A DNA stretch of 34,240 nt from a virus: the IMG/VR virus record IMGVR_UViG_3300044678_000812, positions 1 to 34,240 of that record; one strand, 5' to 3'. The notes under the pieces are model-generated. The model saw only the letters and a program-made list of their open reading frames with translations, was not told where the DNA came from and did no database searches. The position numbers were made by a program, and so were the translations under genes. Positions 22,648 through 30,615 of the stretch are shown piece by piece; the first letter of the stretch is position 1, and every line of letters starts with the position of its first letter.

Positions 22648-23103
22648 TTACGCCCAAATCGTTGCCGCTTGTTGGTCCTTTGGAACTTTAGCACCAGTCC
22701 ACTTAGGACCAGTAGCAGGATCAAACCAACCCTTGTATGGCTTGCCAGTTGCTTGTGCCTTGCCGTGCTTTAGAACCATCTTTCCACGAGAGCACTCTGG
22801 TGCACTTGGGTGGTTGTATACCCAGATGTTGCCGTACTTATCGTTGATAGTTTCTTCTCCGCCAGCAGATACTGGTGCTGATGCTACTGCTGGTGCACTA
22901 GCGTAAACGGGAGCAGCAGGTGCAGCGCTTCCATACGCTTGACTTGTGCTTGTAATAAGGGCAGAAAAGTCAGAAGCTGCTGTTAGCAACCCTTCCAATT
23001 CCTCCTTGCTTGTAGCATAAAGGTTAATGAGAGTTCCATCTGGTGTCTTAAAATTGACTTGGAACTTTGTTGATTCTGGTGCAGCCACTTTACTTACCTC
23101 CAT
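22648..23103 (-). CDS. Hypothetical protein in replication operon (151 aa)
   Basis: N-terminal segment of about 55 aa (TKFQVNFKTPDGTLINLYAT) looks like a beta-rich domain followed by a helix. A Pro/Ala/Ser linker is at about 60-85, and a C-terminal aromatic/Lys domain contains KYGNIWVYNHPSAPECSRGK and GKPYKGWFDPATGPKW. The layout of globular part, linker and small C-terminal domain, next to nuclease and WhiB, might suit an ssDNA-binding or recombination-mediator role, but I recognise no family. ATG at 23103 overlaps the nuclease stop by 14 nt. Confidence 0.6.
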   Translation of the reverse strand: MEVSKVAAPESTKFQVNFKTPDGTLINLYATSKEELEGLLTAASDFSALITSTSQAYGSAAPAAPVYASAPAVASAPVSAGGEETINDKYGNIWVYNHPSAPECSRGKMVLKHGKAQATGKPYKGWFDPATGPKWTGAKVPKDQQAATIWA

Positions 23104-24031
23104 TATGTTTAATTGAAAGGCGCAGACTATCCTTGCCTTTTAGAGTTGGTACGAATCCAAGGATCTCTTGGACTTTTTCTTTATCTACTTGCTTAGGTCC
23201 AGCTACCTCTGTCCATCTAACTTCAACACCTGTAGCTGTAACCCCAACAATACCAGTCAGTGCTTCCTTGATTGCATCCTTCTGAGTTGTTAATTCTTTT
23301 ATCTTGTTATCTATCTGTAGATATTCCAAAGCCTGATTACTTGCCTCATCATTATCAATGAGTGGTAGTTCAGTCTTTGTACGTTCTTTTTTTAGACCAA
23401 CGCATCCAATCTCACCAGATGCGTCAAAGTATTTACAATAGAACTTGCAGTAGCTCTCATCCTTTTCAGGTTCAGGAGCAACCTCACTGGTCTTAATAGC
23501 CTCTAACCAAGAGAGGGCTTCGAGCGCAACAGCAGGGTCATACTTCTCCGTATGGACCTTGACATCGCGCTCGTCACCATCTCGCGGTATTGCTACCAGA
23601 TGAACATTAGTAACCTTCCCCAAGCCACTTTGTTCTATCAGGTATCCGTAAGTTTGTATTTGCCAGCGTTGCTGCTGACTTGGAAAGTAAGTGAGGTTCT
23701 TCAACTTCACTGTCTTCCAATCCACTACATCGCCTGTCCCAGGAATGTAGAGATCTACGTGAGCTTTCATTCCGTTATGTTCTACTGTTTGCTCTAGCAA
23801 AACTTCTTTGTTATTAGATAAAGCATTCTCTATAGAGTTATGGATAGCAGTACCCATAATAGCTGCGAGCTTTAGCTCTCCGCCATTGGTCTTCTCTTGT
23901 CCGTTTAATTTATACCAGACCTTACGCCGACAGCCACCTAACTCTGATGGACCTATCTGTGTCTGGAGCGACCTACCTCTACTGTTCTCTTTCTCGTAGA
24001 GAGCCTTAACTAATAAATCTTTTATATCCAT
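23090..24031 (-). CDS. Cas4/RecB-like exonuclease with 4-Cys site
   Basis: 313 aa. GTAIHNSIEN (60-69, His64), AHVDLYIPG (90-98, Asp93), GDVVDWKTVK (100-109, D104/K106) and QIQTYGYLIE (124-133) are the ordered motifs of the Cas4/AddB/RecB nuclease family. Cys34 and C195, C199, C210 match the four-Cys Fe-S site of Cas4-type nucleases. The last ~100 residues are a helical extension. It could process DNA ends for recombination. No CRISPR genes are near, so a CRISPR role is not indicated. Confidence 0.85.
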   Translation of the reverse strand: MDIKDLLVKALYEKENSRGRSLQTQIGPSELGGCRRKVWYKLNGQEKTNGGELKLAAIMGTAIHNSIENALSNNKEVLLEQTVEHNGMKAHVDLYIPGTGDVVDWKTVKLKNLTYFPSQQQRWQIQTYGYLIEQSGLGKVTNVHLVAIPRDGDERDVKVHTEKYDPAVALEALSWLEAIKTSEVAPEPEKDESYCKFYCKYFDASGEIGCVGLKKERTKTELPLIDNDEASNQALEYLQIDNKIKELTTQKDAIKEALTGIVGVTATGVEVRWTEVAGPKQVDKEKVQEILGFVPTLKGKDSLRLSIKHNGGK

Positions 24032-24201
24032 TTATGCTTTTCCCACCTAGTTATTGTGAAGCGGAATACTATCAGATTTATTACTAACATTCTAGCAATT
24101 AACCTGTATGGCATAGTGTCATAGTCGTGAAAGTAATCAATACCAAAGCCCCAGTTATTCAAACTACCAAAACTGAAATGAATTGAATAGTCTCGTATCA
24201 C
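24022..24201 (-). CDS. Hypothetical small protein (59 aa)
   Basis: GTG at 24201 overlaps the proteasome-like stop (GTGA), and its end overlaps the nuclease start by 10 nt. It is aromatic-rich (SIHFSFGSLNNWGFGIDYF) with a hydrophobic basic C-terminus (LIARMLVINLIVFRFTI) that could be amphipathic or membrane-associated. It fills the gap between two firm genes exactly. No family recognised. Confidence 0.65.
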   Translation of the reverse strand: MIRDYSIHFSFGSLNNWGFGIDYFHDYDTMPYRLIARMLVINLIVFRFTITRWEKHKWI

Positions 24202-24764
24202 GTTATTATCCTTCCTTGAGAGACTAATTGAATCGGAGGACAGGTATTGATGTCAAGGATGCTGGCTATTTGAACAGCGCGTTCGGCGTGTTGGTCAACA
24301 TTACCTAGCGTAAGACGATTAACGCGACCATAGAGATAGCCGAGAGCATAAGCGCCACCACTACCCAAGCCGTAAATACCTTTGTCGGACTGGATGAACG
24401 AGAGGTCAGTTGCAATATGGAATAGGTTGCCATCAAACGCGACAAGGTAGTCGAACCCTGTTTCTTTATCTTTGGTTGCTTCATACGGGTCGTATCCATT
24501 CTCTTTGAAAGCCTTCAGGATTGAAGGCATAACTTTCTTACCCATCCACTGCACGGGATCAGCTCCCTTGTAAGGTGGCGGGCTCCAGTTGTAAGCCAAG
24601 ATATCAGCAGGCCTGGAATCTCCTACCAGTCCTATCAAGTATCTACCAACGTTAATAATCTTAGGTGTGGTACTACTTATAGTCCGTAAATTATCTTCAG
24701 TAATCTGGCTATCAGCAGCCAGTATCACCATATCTTCAATCTGAATTCCTACCAGTGTCGTCAT
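24198..24764 (-). CDS. Proteasome beta-subunit/HslV-like Ntn hydrolase
   Basis: The 20S beta and HslV subunits form rings with an N-terminal Thr nucleophile for proteolysis. Read from ATG 24764, the protein is M-TTLVGIQIEDMVILAADS: Thr1 after Met removal, the GI strand, Asp17 in AADS and a Lys at about residue 34 (TPKIINVG; Lys33 in the family). GLGSGGAYALGYLYGRV near 125 fits the conserved glycine turn. 188 aa, close to HslV and beta subunits, with no propeptide. An upstream in-frame ATG (24821) would add 19 residues and hide the Thr, so I reject it. It heads the early minus operon. A hijacked or decoy host-proteolysis role is possible, and an unrelated Ntn role cannot be excluded. Confidence 0.82.
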   Translation of the reverse strand: MTTLVGIQIEDMVILAADSQITEDNLRTISSTTPKIINVGRYLIGLVGDSRPADILAYNWSPPPYKGADPVQWMGKKVMPSILKAFKENGYDPYEATKDKETGFDYLVAFDGNLFHIATDLSFIQSDKGIYGLGSGGAYALGYLYGRVNRLTLGNVDQHAERAVQIASILDINTCPPIQLVSQGRIIT

Positions 24765-24790
24765 AGCAGAGAAATATACCTTCACTCGGC

Positions 24791-24811
24791 GTGTCGTACC
24801 AGTAACGACAC
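24791..24811. repeat. Perfect 7-bp inverted repeat upstream of the proteasome-like gene
   Basis: GTGTCGT at 24791-24797 and ACGACAC at 24805-24811 flank a 7-nt loop. The arm-centre spacing is 14 bp, suiting a dimeric regulator, or it forms an RNA hairpin. It lies 27-47 nt upstream of the preferred ATG at 24764. Confidence 0.6.
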
Positions 24812-24862
24812 ACCTTGTCATTAAACTATGAGCGGAGCGAATAAATAGTAACAGCGTTCCGA

Positions 24863-24878
24863 GCCGCCTAGGGGCGGC
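24863..24878. repeat. GC-rich stem-loop GCCGCC/GGCGGC
   Basis: A 6-bp perfect stem with a TAGG loop in the divergent intergenic region. The 4-nt loop is flanked by CCG/CGA bases but no T-run follows, so this is not a canonical terminator. Confidence 0.5.
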
Positions 24879-24915
24879 GAGAGGCGACTGACATCAGGAA
24901 GGAGCCGTGAACTGA

Positions 24916-25143
24916 GTGTTGTTCCGTCTACTTCGGCTGCTTAGATTACCACCTATCAAAGCAGCAGATCTCAGGTCCCTTGGACCTACCCACGTCTGTA
25001 GCTGTGGCTGTACTATGTTTAACATTATGGCTCAGTTCCAAGACTATGAGATATCTTGGTACTTTCTTGATGCTACCTGTGTTAACTGCGGTAACCTAGT
25101 TCGTATCCCTTGTCCTGTTGATAACAGCGAGAATAGTTTTTAG
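24916..25143 (+). CDS. Lone plus-strand zinc-ribbon protein (75 aa)
   Basis: GTG at 24916 has AGGAAGGAG about 11 nt upstream. VCSCGC (27-32) and CVNCG (55-59) supply four or more Cys for a zinc site around a beta segment (MAQFQDYEISWYFLDAT). Isolated on the plus strand between two minus operons and followed by a strong hairpin. Small CxxC proteins of this type are frequent in actinophages, but I know no function. Confidence 0.65.
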   Translation: MLFRLLRLLRLPPIKAADLRSLGPTHVCSCGCTMFNIMAQFQDYEISWYFLDATCVNCGNLVRIPCPVDNSENSF

Positions 25144-25147
25144 GCAT

Positions 25148-25190
25148 AAAAAAAGAAGCCCCCACCCCGTTAGGGATGAGGGCCTTTTGC
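25148..25190. terminator. Bidirectional Rho-independent terminator
   Basis: An 11-bp stem (25158-25168 with 25173-25183, GTTA loop, two G-U pairs when read as RNA) is followed on the plus strand by CTTTTGCC and on the minus strand by TTCTTTTTTTATG, a very good U-run. It ends both the lone plus gene and the minus lysis/tail operon, which stops at 25212. Confidence 0.85.
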
Positions 25191-25211
25191 CTCGCGCTTG
25201 CTACAAACTAT

Positions 25212-25433
25212 CTACTTTACAGCGTCGTACTTTCTTCCGAAGTCTGCTTCAGTCTTATCAGCCCACTTGACTATAGGGGCAGTAAGACCACCGATAAGGA
25301 TTGCATACTCAGGAGCTAGGTCTGTTGCCAAGGCAATTCCCATAGTCGCTGCTGATGCAAGGACAGCACGGAGATAAGACTTGAAAGCAGCCTTAAACTC
25401 TTTGCTCTTGATTTTCTTTGCTAGTTTCTTCAT
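25212..25433 (-). CDS. Holin-like membrane protein (73 aa)
   Basis: Basic start (KKLAKKIKSKEFK), two hydrophobic helices (LRAVLASAATMGIALATDL, EYAILIGGLTAPIVKWA) and a charged end (ADKTEADFGRKYD). This two-helix layout with a final DFGR-type tail is like small actinophage holins that permit endolysin release. It sits beside the M15-type lysin. TAATG coupling at 25433. Confidence 0.72.
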   Translation of the reverse strand: MKKLAKKIKSKEFKAAFKSYLRAVLASAATMGIALATDLAPEYAILIGGLTAPIVKWADKTEADFGRKYDAVK

Positions 25434-25963
25434 TACTTTCCTCTCTTGAATAAGGACACAAACAAGGACTTCTTCCTAAGAGATTGATTCTTAGTAGCAG
25501 CCTTGGCTGTCTTCTTCTTAGGTTTAGAGGTCTTCGACTTTGCCACAGTAAGGGCATCCTTCGGAGTCCTCTTAGCCTTTTCCAACCAGGGAAACCAAGG
25601 ACTGGTGTCCTTATCGTGCTCTTGCCTGATTGAAATGTGCAGATGACTTACGTGTTTATTTGGTCCTTCGTAAGCGCGGTCACCGTGTTCCTTAGACCAG
25701 ATGCGCCCACTAAATATCAGGTATGAGACTCGCTTATCTTCCTTGAGTTTCTCATAGATTTTGCTGCAATCAATTCCGTTATGTGGATCGTGGGTCAAAT
25801 CTACTGCGTGACCTGTGTTATGGTCAGAGTTAGGATTTGCCTTGATGTGAACCTTGCTTGGCAGGAGTCCATCCGATACCTTCTTGCGCTTTGGAGCAAG
25901 CGCAGTTGCCTGTCTTAGAACGGCACTTGCTGCAGGTGTTGCACTCTTTGCAACAGGTTTCAC
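25433..25963 (-). CDS. M15-type zinc peptidase endolysin
   Basis: SDHNTGHAVD (46-55) is the SxHxxGxAxD motif, and HVSHLHI (104-110) gives the HxH zinc ligand of the M15/VanY/L-Ala-D-Glu peptidase group, which cuts peptidoglycan cross-links. GTG at 25963 has AGAGGA upstream. The C-terminal 45 aa are Lys/Thr-rich, likely to bind the cell wall. It is a good endolysin candidate between a holin and a membrane protein. Confidence 0.82.
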   Translation of the reverse strand: MKPVAKSATPAASAVLRQATALAPKRKKVSDGLLPSKVHIKANPNSDHNTGHAVDLTHDPHNGIDCSKIYEKLKEDKRVSYLIFSGRIWSKEHGDRAYEGPNKHVSHLHISIRQEHDKDTSPWFPWLEKAKRTPKDALTVAKSKTSKPKKKTAKAATKNQSLRKKSLFVSLFKRGK

Positions 25964-25966
25964 TTG

Positions 25967-26164
25967 TCATCCTCTTTCTGCCAGAATCTTGTAGATTTCG
26001 TCAACGCGTGTCTCTAGTCGAGCCACTGTGTCTTTGATGCTGGAGCCACCATTAGGTCTAAGTTCATAAAGAAATGAATGGACTATCCAACGCAGTCCCA
26101 TAAATAAAGTTGATGCTATTCCAAGAACTGTGGCAATAAGAATTGCCCATTCAGAAGGGGTCAT
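25967..26164 (-). CDS. Small membrane protein with coiled coil (65 aa)
   Basis: A single hydrophobic helix (WAILIATVLGIASTLFMGLR, 6-25) then an amphipathic helix (IKDTVARLETRVDEIYKILA). Typical of the second holin/antiholin or spanin-like gene of phage lysis cassettes. No signal peptide cleavage is expected. It lies between the tail nozzle and the endolysin. Confidence 0.65.
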   Translation of the reverse strand: MTPSEWAILIATVLGIASTLFMGLRWIVHSFLYELRPNGGSSIKDTVARLETRVDEIYKILAERG

Positions 26165-26173
26165 TGCAGGCTC

Positions 26174-28084
26174 CTATACGGATCTAATAGTGACAAGTAA
26201 GGTTCCGCCAAAGCCTGTGAACCTTTTGTCTTGCGGTGTACGGTTGATAAAGTCCATCTCTTCTATCAGGCCAATAAAGGATTCTCCTGTGCGGAAGTCC
26301 TCTACTCGGATGGTATCGCCTACGTTTTCTACTGCTTCGAGTTGTTGCATACGGTCCCAAGCAGAACCTTCATAGCCTACTTCCACTCCGAACTTATCGC
26401 TCTCGTGGTCATAACAGAATAATGGATATTGAATTAGTCTTTGACGAGGTACTGAAGGTAGAGACTTCAACTGGTAGCCAGTAAATAGTGGTCCAAGAGT
26501 GCTGTCATTGACATCACGGCTAAGTGTAAACTTGAAGGCTAAGTATTCTTGAGGTCCTTGCGGATAAGGAATACCGATTTCAGAAACAGTAGACTCTTCA
26601 GCAAAAGAACCGATTGCATATTCGGTATAGTCATAGCCGATAGATGAGATACTCAAGCTACCATTAGTGGTATCAATACGCGGGGTAAGTAGTTTGAATA
26701 GCTTACCTTCAAGAGTGTTATAGCGGATAAAGCCAGTCTTTAGATAACCAGATGCAACCTTAACTCCGTATGATTCAACCCATACACCATCACCTGGAAC
26801 ACAGAAAGCCACACGATCTGTGCCACCAAGAAAGGCTACTGAGTTACTGGTAGTAGTCTCGCCAGAGGCGCATACATCCCAAGCATAGGCAAAGGCAAGG
26901 CTGTTAGGAACTACTGGCTGTGATAAATCAATACGAACTAAACCTGATTCGCTTCCCTGCTTGGTAGATACATAAGCAAACTTGTCTCTAAAGGACACAT
27001 CAGTACACTCTGTTTCAAATAGTAGCGGTCCATAGGAGACATCTCCTTCATTACCTATAGCACCCACTCGAACACCTTTGTTAGTGCATAGTATCGCGTA
27101 GGCACCAAGGTAGGTATCAAAGGTATTGATGATTTCACCTTCAGGTAGGTCTATAACTACCGAAGGAACGCTAAGTTCTGGGAAGCCAAGAGCATTAGCA
27201 TTAGCCAAATCTAAAGTAATCTTATAGATAGATGAGTTCTTACGGCTATAGCCACCTACATAGATAGCATTAGGACCTTCTGAGATAGTAGTCCAAATCC
27301 AGTCACTCTGTGGATGGGTATAGTGGTCTGATGGTAGAGCGCCACCGCCAGTATGAGTAGAACTTAATTCATAAAGTTTATTATTAACGCTGGCAATAAG
27401 GCGTTGTTTAATGTATTTAATTCTGGCACTTGTGGTACTGCTTGCGTTATAGATTTCATTGCTACTACCTGATGTGATATTTCCTCTATGAACGTGAGTT
27501 CCATTGATAAACCAGTATCTGATTCCATCTGTGGTTAAATCAAGAATAGTAGATGGAGTTCCTGCTTGGGTATAGGTAGAGTCAGTAGGAGTATCATTAC
27601 TCATCGTAACTTTCTTCAAGGCAGAGCCATCTGCTACAACTAAACAGTCATTAGTACCATCATTAGCTCCAATAATTATCGGGGTATTGGCGCTAGTTAA
27701 AGCCCTGACTGTAGTATTTAGCAGGGTAGCCTGACCTTTAGTCCAGACATCCAAGCCTTTAGATTCTGTGTATTGGAATCGCAGTGACTCATCTTGAGCA
27801 GGCTCAAAGTATTTAATTCCTTGACCTAGATGAAATGATGACTGAGATCTAAACCACCAACCAGTCAGCGATTGCTCGCCTGCTTCTCTGGTCTGGTCAT
27901 ACTGTTGCTTACGATACTGCGCCGTTACACGGCGATAAGGTGAATCATCACTGGCAGCCAAAAAGAATGGCAGCCCATTGATGGCTATATCGTAAGAAAC
28001 TCCTGTGGCTTGATAGTTAGTCGAGCCAGCAGGGTTTGACAGGGTATAGGGAATACCCTCGGTTACATCTGATCCGTAGGACAA
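26174..28084 (-). CDS. Tail nozzle/tubular protein (beta-propeller-like, 636 aa)
   Basis: A beta-rich protein with repeated blades of hydrophobic strands: FWFINGTHVHRG, AIYVGGYSRKNSSIYKITLD and KFAYVSTKQGSESGLVRI are examples. A propeller-like core (about 90-460) and a C-terminal domain follow. Podoviral nozzle proteins such as T7 gp12 have this scheme, and the neighbours are tail fibres, so it is the best candidate. TTG start at 28084 has AAGGAG upstream. Fold assignment is by pattern only. Confidence 0.65.
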   Translation of the reverse strand: MSYGSDVTEGIPYTLSNPAGSTNYQATGVSYDIAINGLPFFLAASDDSPYRRVTAQYRKQQYDQTREAGEQSLTGWWFRSQSSFHLGQGIKYFEPAQDESLRFQYTESKGLDVWTKGQATLLNTTVRALTSANTPIIIGANDGTNDCLVVADGSALKKVTMSNDTPTDSTYTQAGTPSTILDLTTDGIRYWFINGTHVHRGNITSGSSNEIYNASSTTSARIKYIKQRLIASVNNKLYELSSTHTGGGALPSDHYTHPQSDWIWTTISEGPNAIYVGGYSRKNSSIYKITLDLANANALGFPELSVPSVVIDLPEGEIINTFDTYLGAYAILCTNKGVRVGAIGNEGDVSYGPLLFETECTDVSFRDKFAYVSTKQGSESGLVRIDLSQPVVPNSLAFAYAWDVCASGETTTSNSVAFLGGTDRVAFCVPGDGVWVESYGVKVASGYLKTGFIRYNTLEGKLFKLLTPRIDTTNGSLSISSIGYDYTEYAIGSFAEESTVSEIGIPYPQGPQEYLAFKFTLSRDVNDSTLGPLFTGYQLKSLPSVPRQRLIQYPLFCYDHESDKFGVEVGYEGSAWDRMQQLEAVENVGDTIRVEDFRTGESFIGLIEEMDFINRTPQDKRFTGFGGTLLVTIRSV

Positions 28085-28095
28085 TTACCTACTCC

Positions 28096-28320
28096 TTACT
28101 TAGAAAGGGCTGCGATTTCTTCTGCGGTTAGACCGAGCGCTGCAAGTTTGGATTCTGCTGATGCCTTAGCATCTGCCTTAGCCTGTGCTGCTGCTTCCTC
28201 TGCTGCTTTTGCTACAACTGCTGCTGCTGCATCTGCCTCACGCTGAGCAACTTCTTCGGCAGTTAGTTCTACCTCAGTAGTTACTCCAGTTGAGCAGTCT
28301 ACGATTAGTTTGGTTGGCAT
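28096..28320 (-). CDS. Ala-rich coiled-coil protein (74 aa)
   Basis: Begins MPTKLIVDCSTGVTTEVELT, then an Ala/Glu/Lys-rich helix (AQREADAAAAVVAKAAEEAA). This ELTAEE-helix format is common in small tail-fibre-associated phage proteins. GAAAGGAAAA lies upstream of ATG at 28320. It could be a fibre chaperone or trimerisation subunit. Confidence 0.65.
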   Translation of the reverse strand: MPTKLIVDCSTGVTTEVELTAEEVAQREADAAAAVVAKAAEEAAAQAKADAKASAESKLAALGLTAEEIAALSK

Positions 28321-28332
28321 TGTTTTCCTTTC

Positions 28333-28842
28333 TTATGAGTTCTTGATTCCGTATAGGGTGGCGGTGGAGTATTGGGCAAAGGTTCCTGATCCATTTCCAG
28401 CACTTACTGTTATTGAAGTAATGGCTGCAGTATTGCTCCAAAGGTGAGCACGCATCACTGTATCTCCTGCTGCTGCATTGTTTTCTGTAACGCTTTCAGT
28501 ACTGAAAGATTTATATGTGCTACCTGCATAATTAGGAATGTATATTTCATTTGATGCCCAAGTGGTGGCTGTGTATCCTGTTCCATTAGCAAGTACAACA
28601 TTTAGGTTGTCAGTACGGGTTGCGCTGTAAGCAGATGAACCATCACTTCCAATTTGTCTTTGCGAAAAGTCAGAGGTTGAACTATTAAAAGCAATAGAAC
28701 AGTTTTGTGTTGCACCTGTTGTTCTTAGAGATAATTTAACTGCTAAGTCCGTATAAGTCCCAGGGATGCTAGTGAAATCAACACTGCTTGCCCCACCACT
28801 ACCTACGGTTGTTGTCGCTATTGCCGTATATGTGTTAGCCAT
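28333..28842 (-). CDS. Beta-sandwich fibre-tip paralogue C (169 aa)
   Basis: It begins MANTYTAIATTTVGSGGASS and continues SVDFTSIPGTYTDLAVKLSL. Its Y-IATTTVGSGG-ASV-F-SIPGTYTDL pattern recurs in the two following genes. The end is YSTATLYGIKNS. It is one of three tandem paralogues with a shared lectin-like beta pattern, probably fibre tips that contact the host surface. TAATG coupling at 28842. Confidence 0.75.
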   Translation of the reverse strand: MANTYTAIATTTVGSGGASSVDFTSIPGTYTDLAVKLSLRTTGATQNCSIAFNSSTSDFSQRQIGSDGSSAYSATRTDNLNVVLANGTGYTATTWASNEIYIPNYAGSTYKSFSTESVTENNAAAGDTVMRAHLWSNTAAITSITVSAGNGSGTFAQYSTATLYGIKNS

Positions 28843-29348
28843 TATGCCGCCTTTATGCCGTAAAGTGTGAAGGTTGAGCCTGTAACAAAAGAGTTAGCAG
28901 CAGGAAATATAGTGATTGAAGTTATGGCTGAGGTACTTCTCCATAAACCAACAATTGCATCTACACCCCCTGATGCTCTATTTGCACGAGAAAGAAATGT
29001 TTTGTATGTAGTTGCGTTAGAATAATTCATTATTGATAAATTTATTTGCGCATAATCTGCGGTTGTTGTAACCCACGAAGCCTCATAAGTAAGCCGTGCA
29101 TTAGTACCGTTTGAATCTCTTGTTGAACTTGTAGAGGTTCCATTACCTGATAATTGCGTATTACTGTAATTGCTTGCGGTATCGCCATTGAATTGTATGC
29201 GAATACCTTGACCACCAGTAGTAATATACCCATTGGCTACTAAAACCAAATCGGTATAATTTCCACTAATAGTAGAAAAGGTTACAGAAGCAGTAGCGCT
29301 TCCTAGCGTATTCGTTGCTATTGGCTCGTATGTTGGTCCTGCTGGCAT
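28842..29348 (-). CDS. Beta-sandwich fibre-tip paralogue B (168 aa)
   Basis: It begins MPAGPTYEPIATNTLGSATA and continues SVTFSTISGNYTDLVLVANG. It is similar to paralogues A and C in the first 60 residues and in the ending TFTLYGIKAA. The middle differs strongly between copies, as expected for receptor-binding loops. TAATG coupling at its end. Confidence 0.75.
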   Translation of the reverse strand: MPAGPTYEPIATNTLGSATASVTFSTISGNYTDLVLVANGYITTGGQGIRIQFNGDTASNYSNTQLSGNGTSTSSTRDSNGTNARLTYEASWVTTTADYAQINLSIMNYSNATTYKTFLSRANRASGGVDAIVGLWRSTSAITSITIFPAANSFVTGSTFTLYGIKAA

Positions 29349-29351
29349 TGG

Positions 29352-29945
29352 TTACGCTCCCTTGATTCCGTATAAAGCGAAGTGTGAATACTGCTTGAAA
29401 CTTGAACCCAAACTTGAACCGTAACCCCCAGTTGCTGAATAAATGCTCACTTGATTTACAGCGCTTGTTTGATACCAAGCACCTGAAGCAAAAACCACTC
29501 GATTCTGCGCTGCTGCTCCGTTTGAATCTACACCACCAAGAACACTGAAGGTAGTATTTTTATTAGTATCGGCATAATCCAAAATGTCCAAGACAAAAAC
29601 AGTTGGATAAGTTGTTGCATCTTGAGTATAGATAATTCTCATACTTGTTGGATTTGTGCTGGCATCATTTTGTGCTTCAACCCCAGCACCATTACCTGCC
29701 AAAGTATGCTCAGAATAGTCATTAGCAGTAGAACTACCATTGAGACGAAGCACAGAAGAAAAATCTGTATTATTCGCTATGTAAAGTCCTCTAATTTGAA
29801 GATGCTTGTAAGTGCTAGGTATTGAAGTAAAGTCAATTTGACTACTTCCACCAGAGCCAACTGTTACAGTAGAAATAGATTCGTAAGATGTTACTCCTAC
29901 TGACTGATTAGCAGATGCAAAAATACCAAGGGATATAGGTGTCAC
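29352..29945 (-). CDS. Beta-sandwich fibre-tip paralogue A with short anchor (197 aa)
   Basis: I prefer GTG at 29945 (GTGA overlap with the preceding stop) to the upstream ATG at 30011, which lies inside the previous gene. Product starts VTPISLGIFASANQSVGVTS and continues with the Y-ESISTVTVGSGGSSQIDFTS domain shared with B and C, ending HFALYGIKGA. The extra N-terminal 25 aa could attach the domain to the fibre. Confidence 0.72.
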   Translation of the reverse strand: MTPISLGIFASANQSVGVTSYESISTVTVGSGGSSQIDFTSIPSTYKHLQIRGLYIANNTDFSSVLRLNGSSTANDYSEHTLAGNGAGVEAQNDASTNPTSMRIIYTQDATTYPTVFVLDILDYADTNKNTTFSVLGGVDSNGAAAQNRVVFASGAWYQTSAVNQVSIYSATGGYGSSLGSSFKQYSHFALYGIKGA

Positions 29946-30295
29946 GCTGAGGTATCTCCAATCACTACCCACGTATCGGTAGCGCGTTTGACAAGGGATG
30001 CTGCAGCCCATTGCGCTCGCAGTTTTAACCCTGGAGTTCCATTGACTGTCACACCGCCAGCACCAGCAACGGTGACCTGACCTGCACCTGTCTGAAGGAT
30101 ATTGACCTGAGCACCAACAGGAAATGCAGTAGTTGCATTTGTCGGGATAGTCAAGGTAATTGCCGAAGCATTGTTAAGTTCGACCAGAGTATTGTTCGCA
30201 TCTGTTAGTACAACGGTATATGTAGTTCCAGTTAGAGCATTAGTTGTATATGCTGTTGATGGACTAACTGAGCCACCAATAATCGCTACGCTCAT
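29942..30295 (-). CDS. Fibre domain protein, paralogous to the C-terminus of the 277-aa fibre (117 aa)
   Basis: Residues about 20-117 (TGTTYTVVLTDANNTLVELN ... GAGQVTVAGAGGVTVNG ... RAQWAAASLVKRATDTWVVI) match the end of the 277-aa protein nearly position for position. A duplicated beta-structured fibre domain, ending with GD-SA. It starts at ATG 30295 (TAATG). Confidence 0.75.
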   Translation of the reverse strand: MSVAIIGGSVSPSTAYTTNALTGTTYTVVLTDANNTLVELNNASAITLTIPTNATTAFPVGAQVNILQTGAGQVTVAGAGGVTVNGTPGLKLRAQWAAASLVKRATDTWVVIGDTSA

Positions 30296-30615
30296 CAGTT
30301 ACCTTCCGATCCGAATGCTGAGAATGAAGTATTGCCAGTTGTTGAATAAACTGTTAGCACATCTGTATTAGCAAGAGTGATTCCACCTTGGATACTAAAG
30401 ACAGCACCTGCAGCCAGTGGAACTCCATAAGCAATGTAGTGCTGATTAGCCAAGGTTGCACCTGCTGGACGTACAGCAATGCGGATAGTGTCTTGAGTAC
30501 CACCAATGTTTGACGCATTAAGCGTAGAAACAATCGTGGCATTAGTTGCTGTGTATAGCGTAGTTGCAGTAGCAGCGCTAGGTGCGCTCTGCGCTAGGAC
30601 TTTATATGTAGGCAT
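30295..30615 (-). CDS. Small beta-rich tail protein (106 aa)
   Basis: Start ATG 30615 (TAATG with the 277-aa gene). Beta-rich, Ala/Thr/Val-rich: TLYTATNATIVSTLNASNIG, IRIAVRPAGATLANQHYIAY, NTDVLTVYSTTG. The pattern resembles short phage fibre/needle-associated proteins. No firm family. Confidence 0.65.
   Translation of the reverse strand: MPTYKVLAQSAPSAATATTLYTATNATIVSTLNASNIGGTQDTIRIAVRPAGATLANQHYIAYGVPLAAGAVFSIQGGITLANTDVLTVYSTTGNTSFSAFGSEGN

Larger units (their letters stand above)
24765..24915. promoter_or_regulatory. Divergent intergenic region of the minus operon and lone plus gene
   Basis: About 150 bp with no gene. It holds the 7-bp dyad at 24791-24811, a TATATT sequence 8 nt before the proteasome-like ATG on the minus strand (a leaderless mRNA is possible, but no good -35 is visible), and a GCCGCC/GGCGGC stem at 24863-24878. 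Promoters for both directions are likely here but I cannot define them firmly. Confidence 0.45.
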
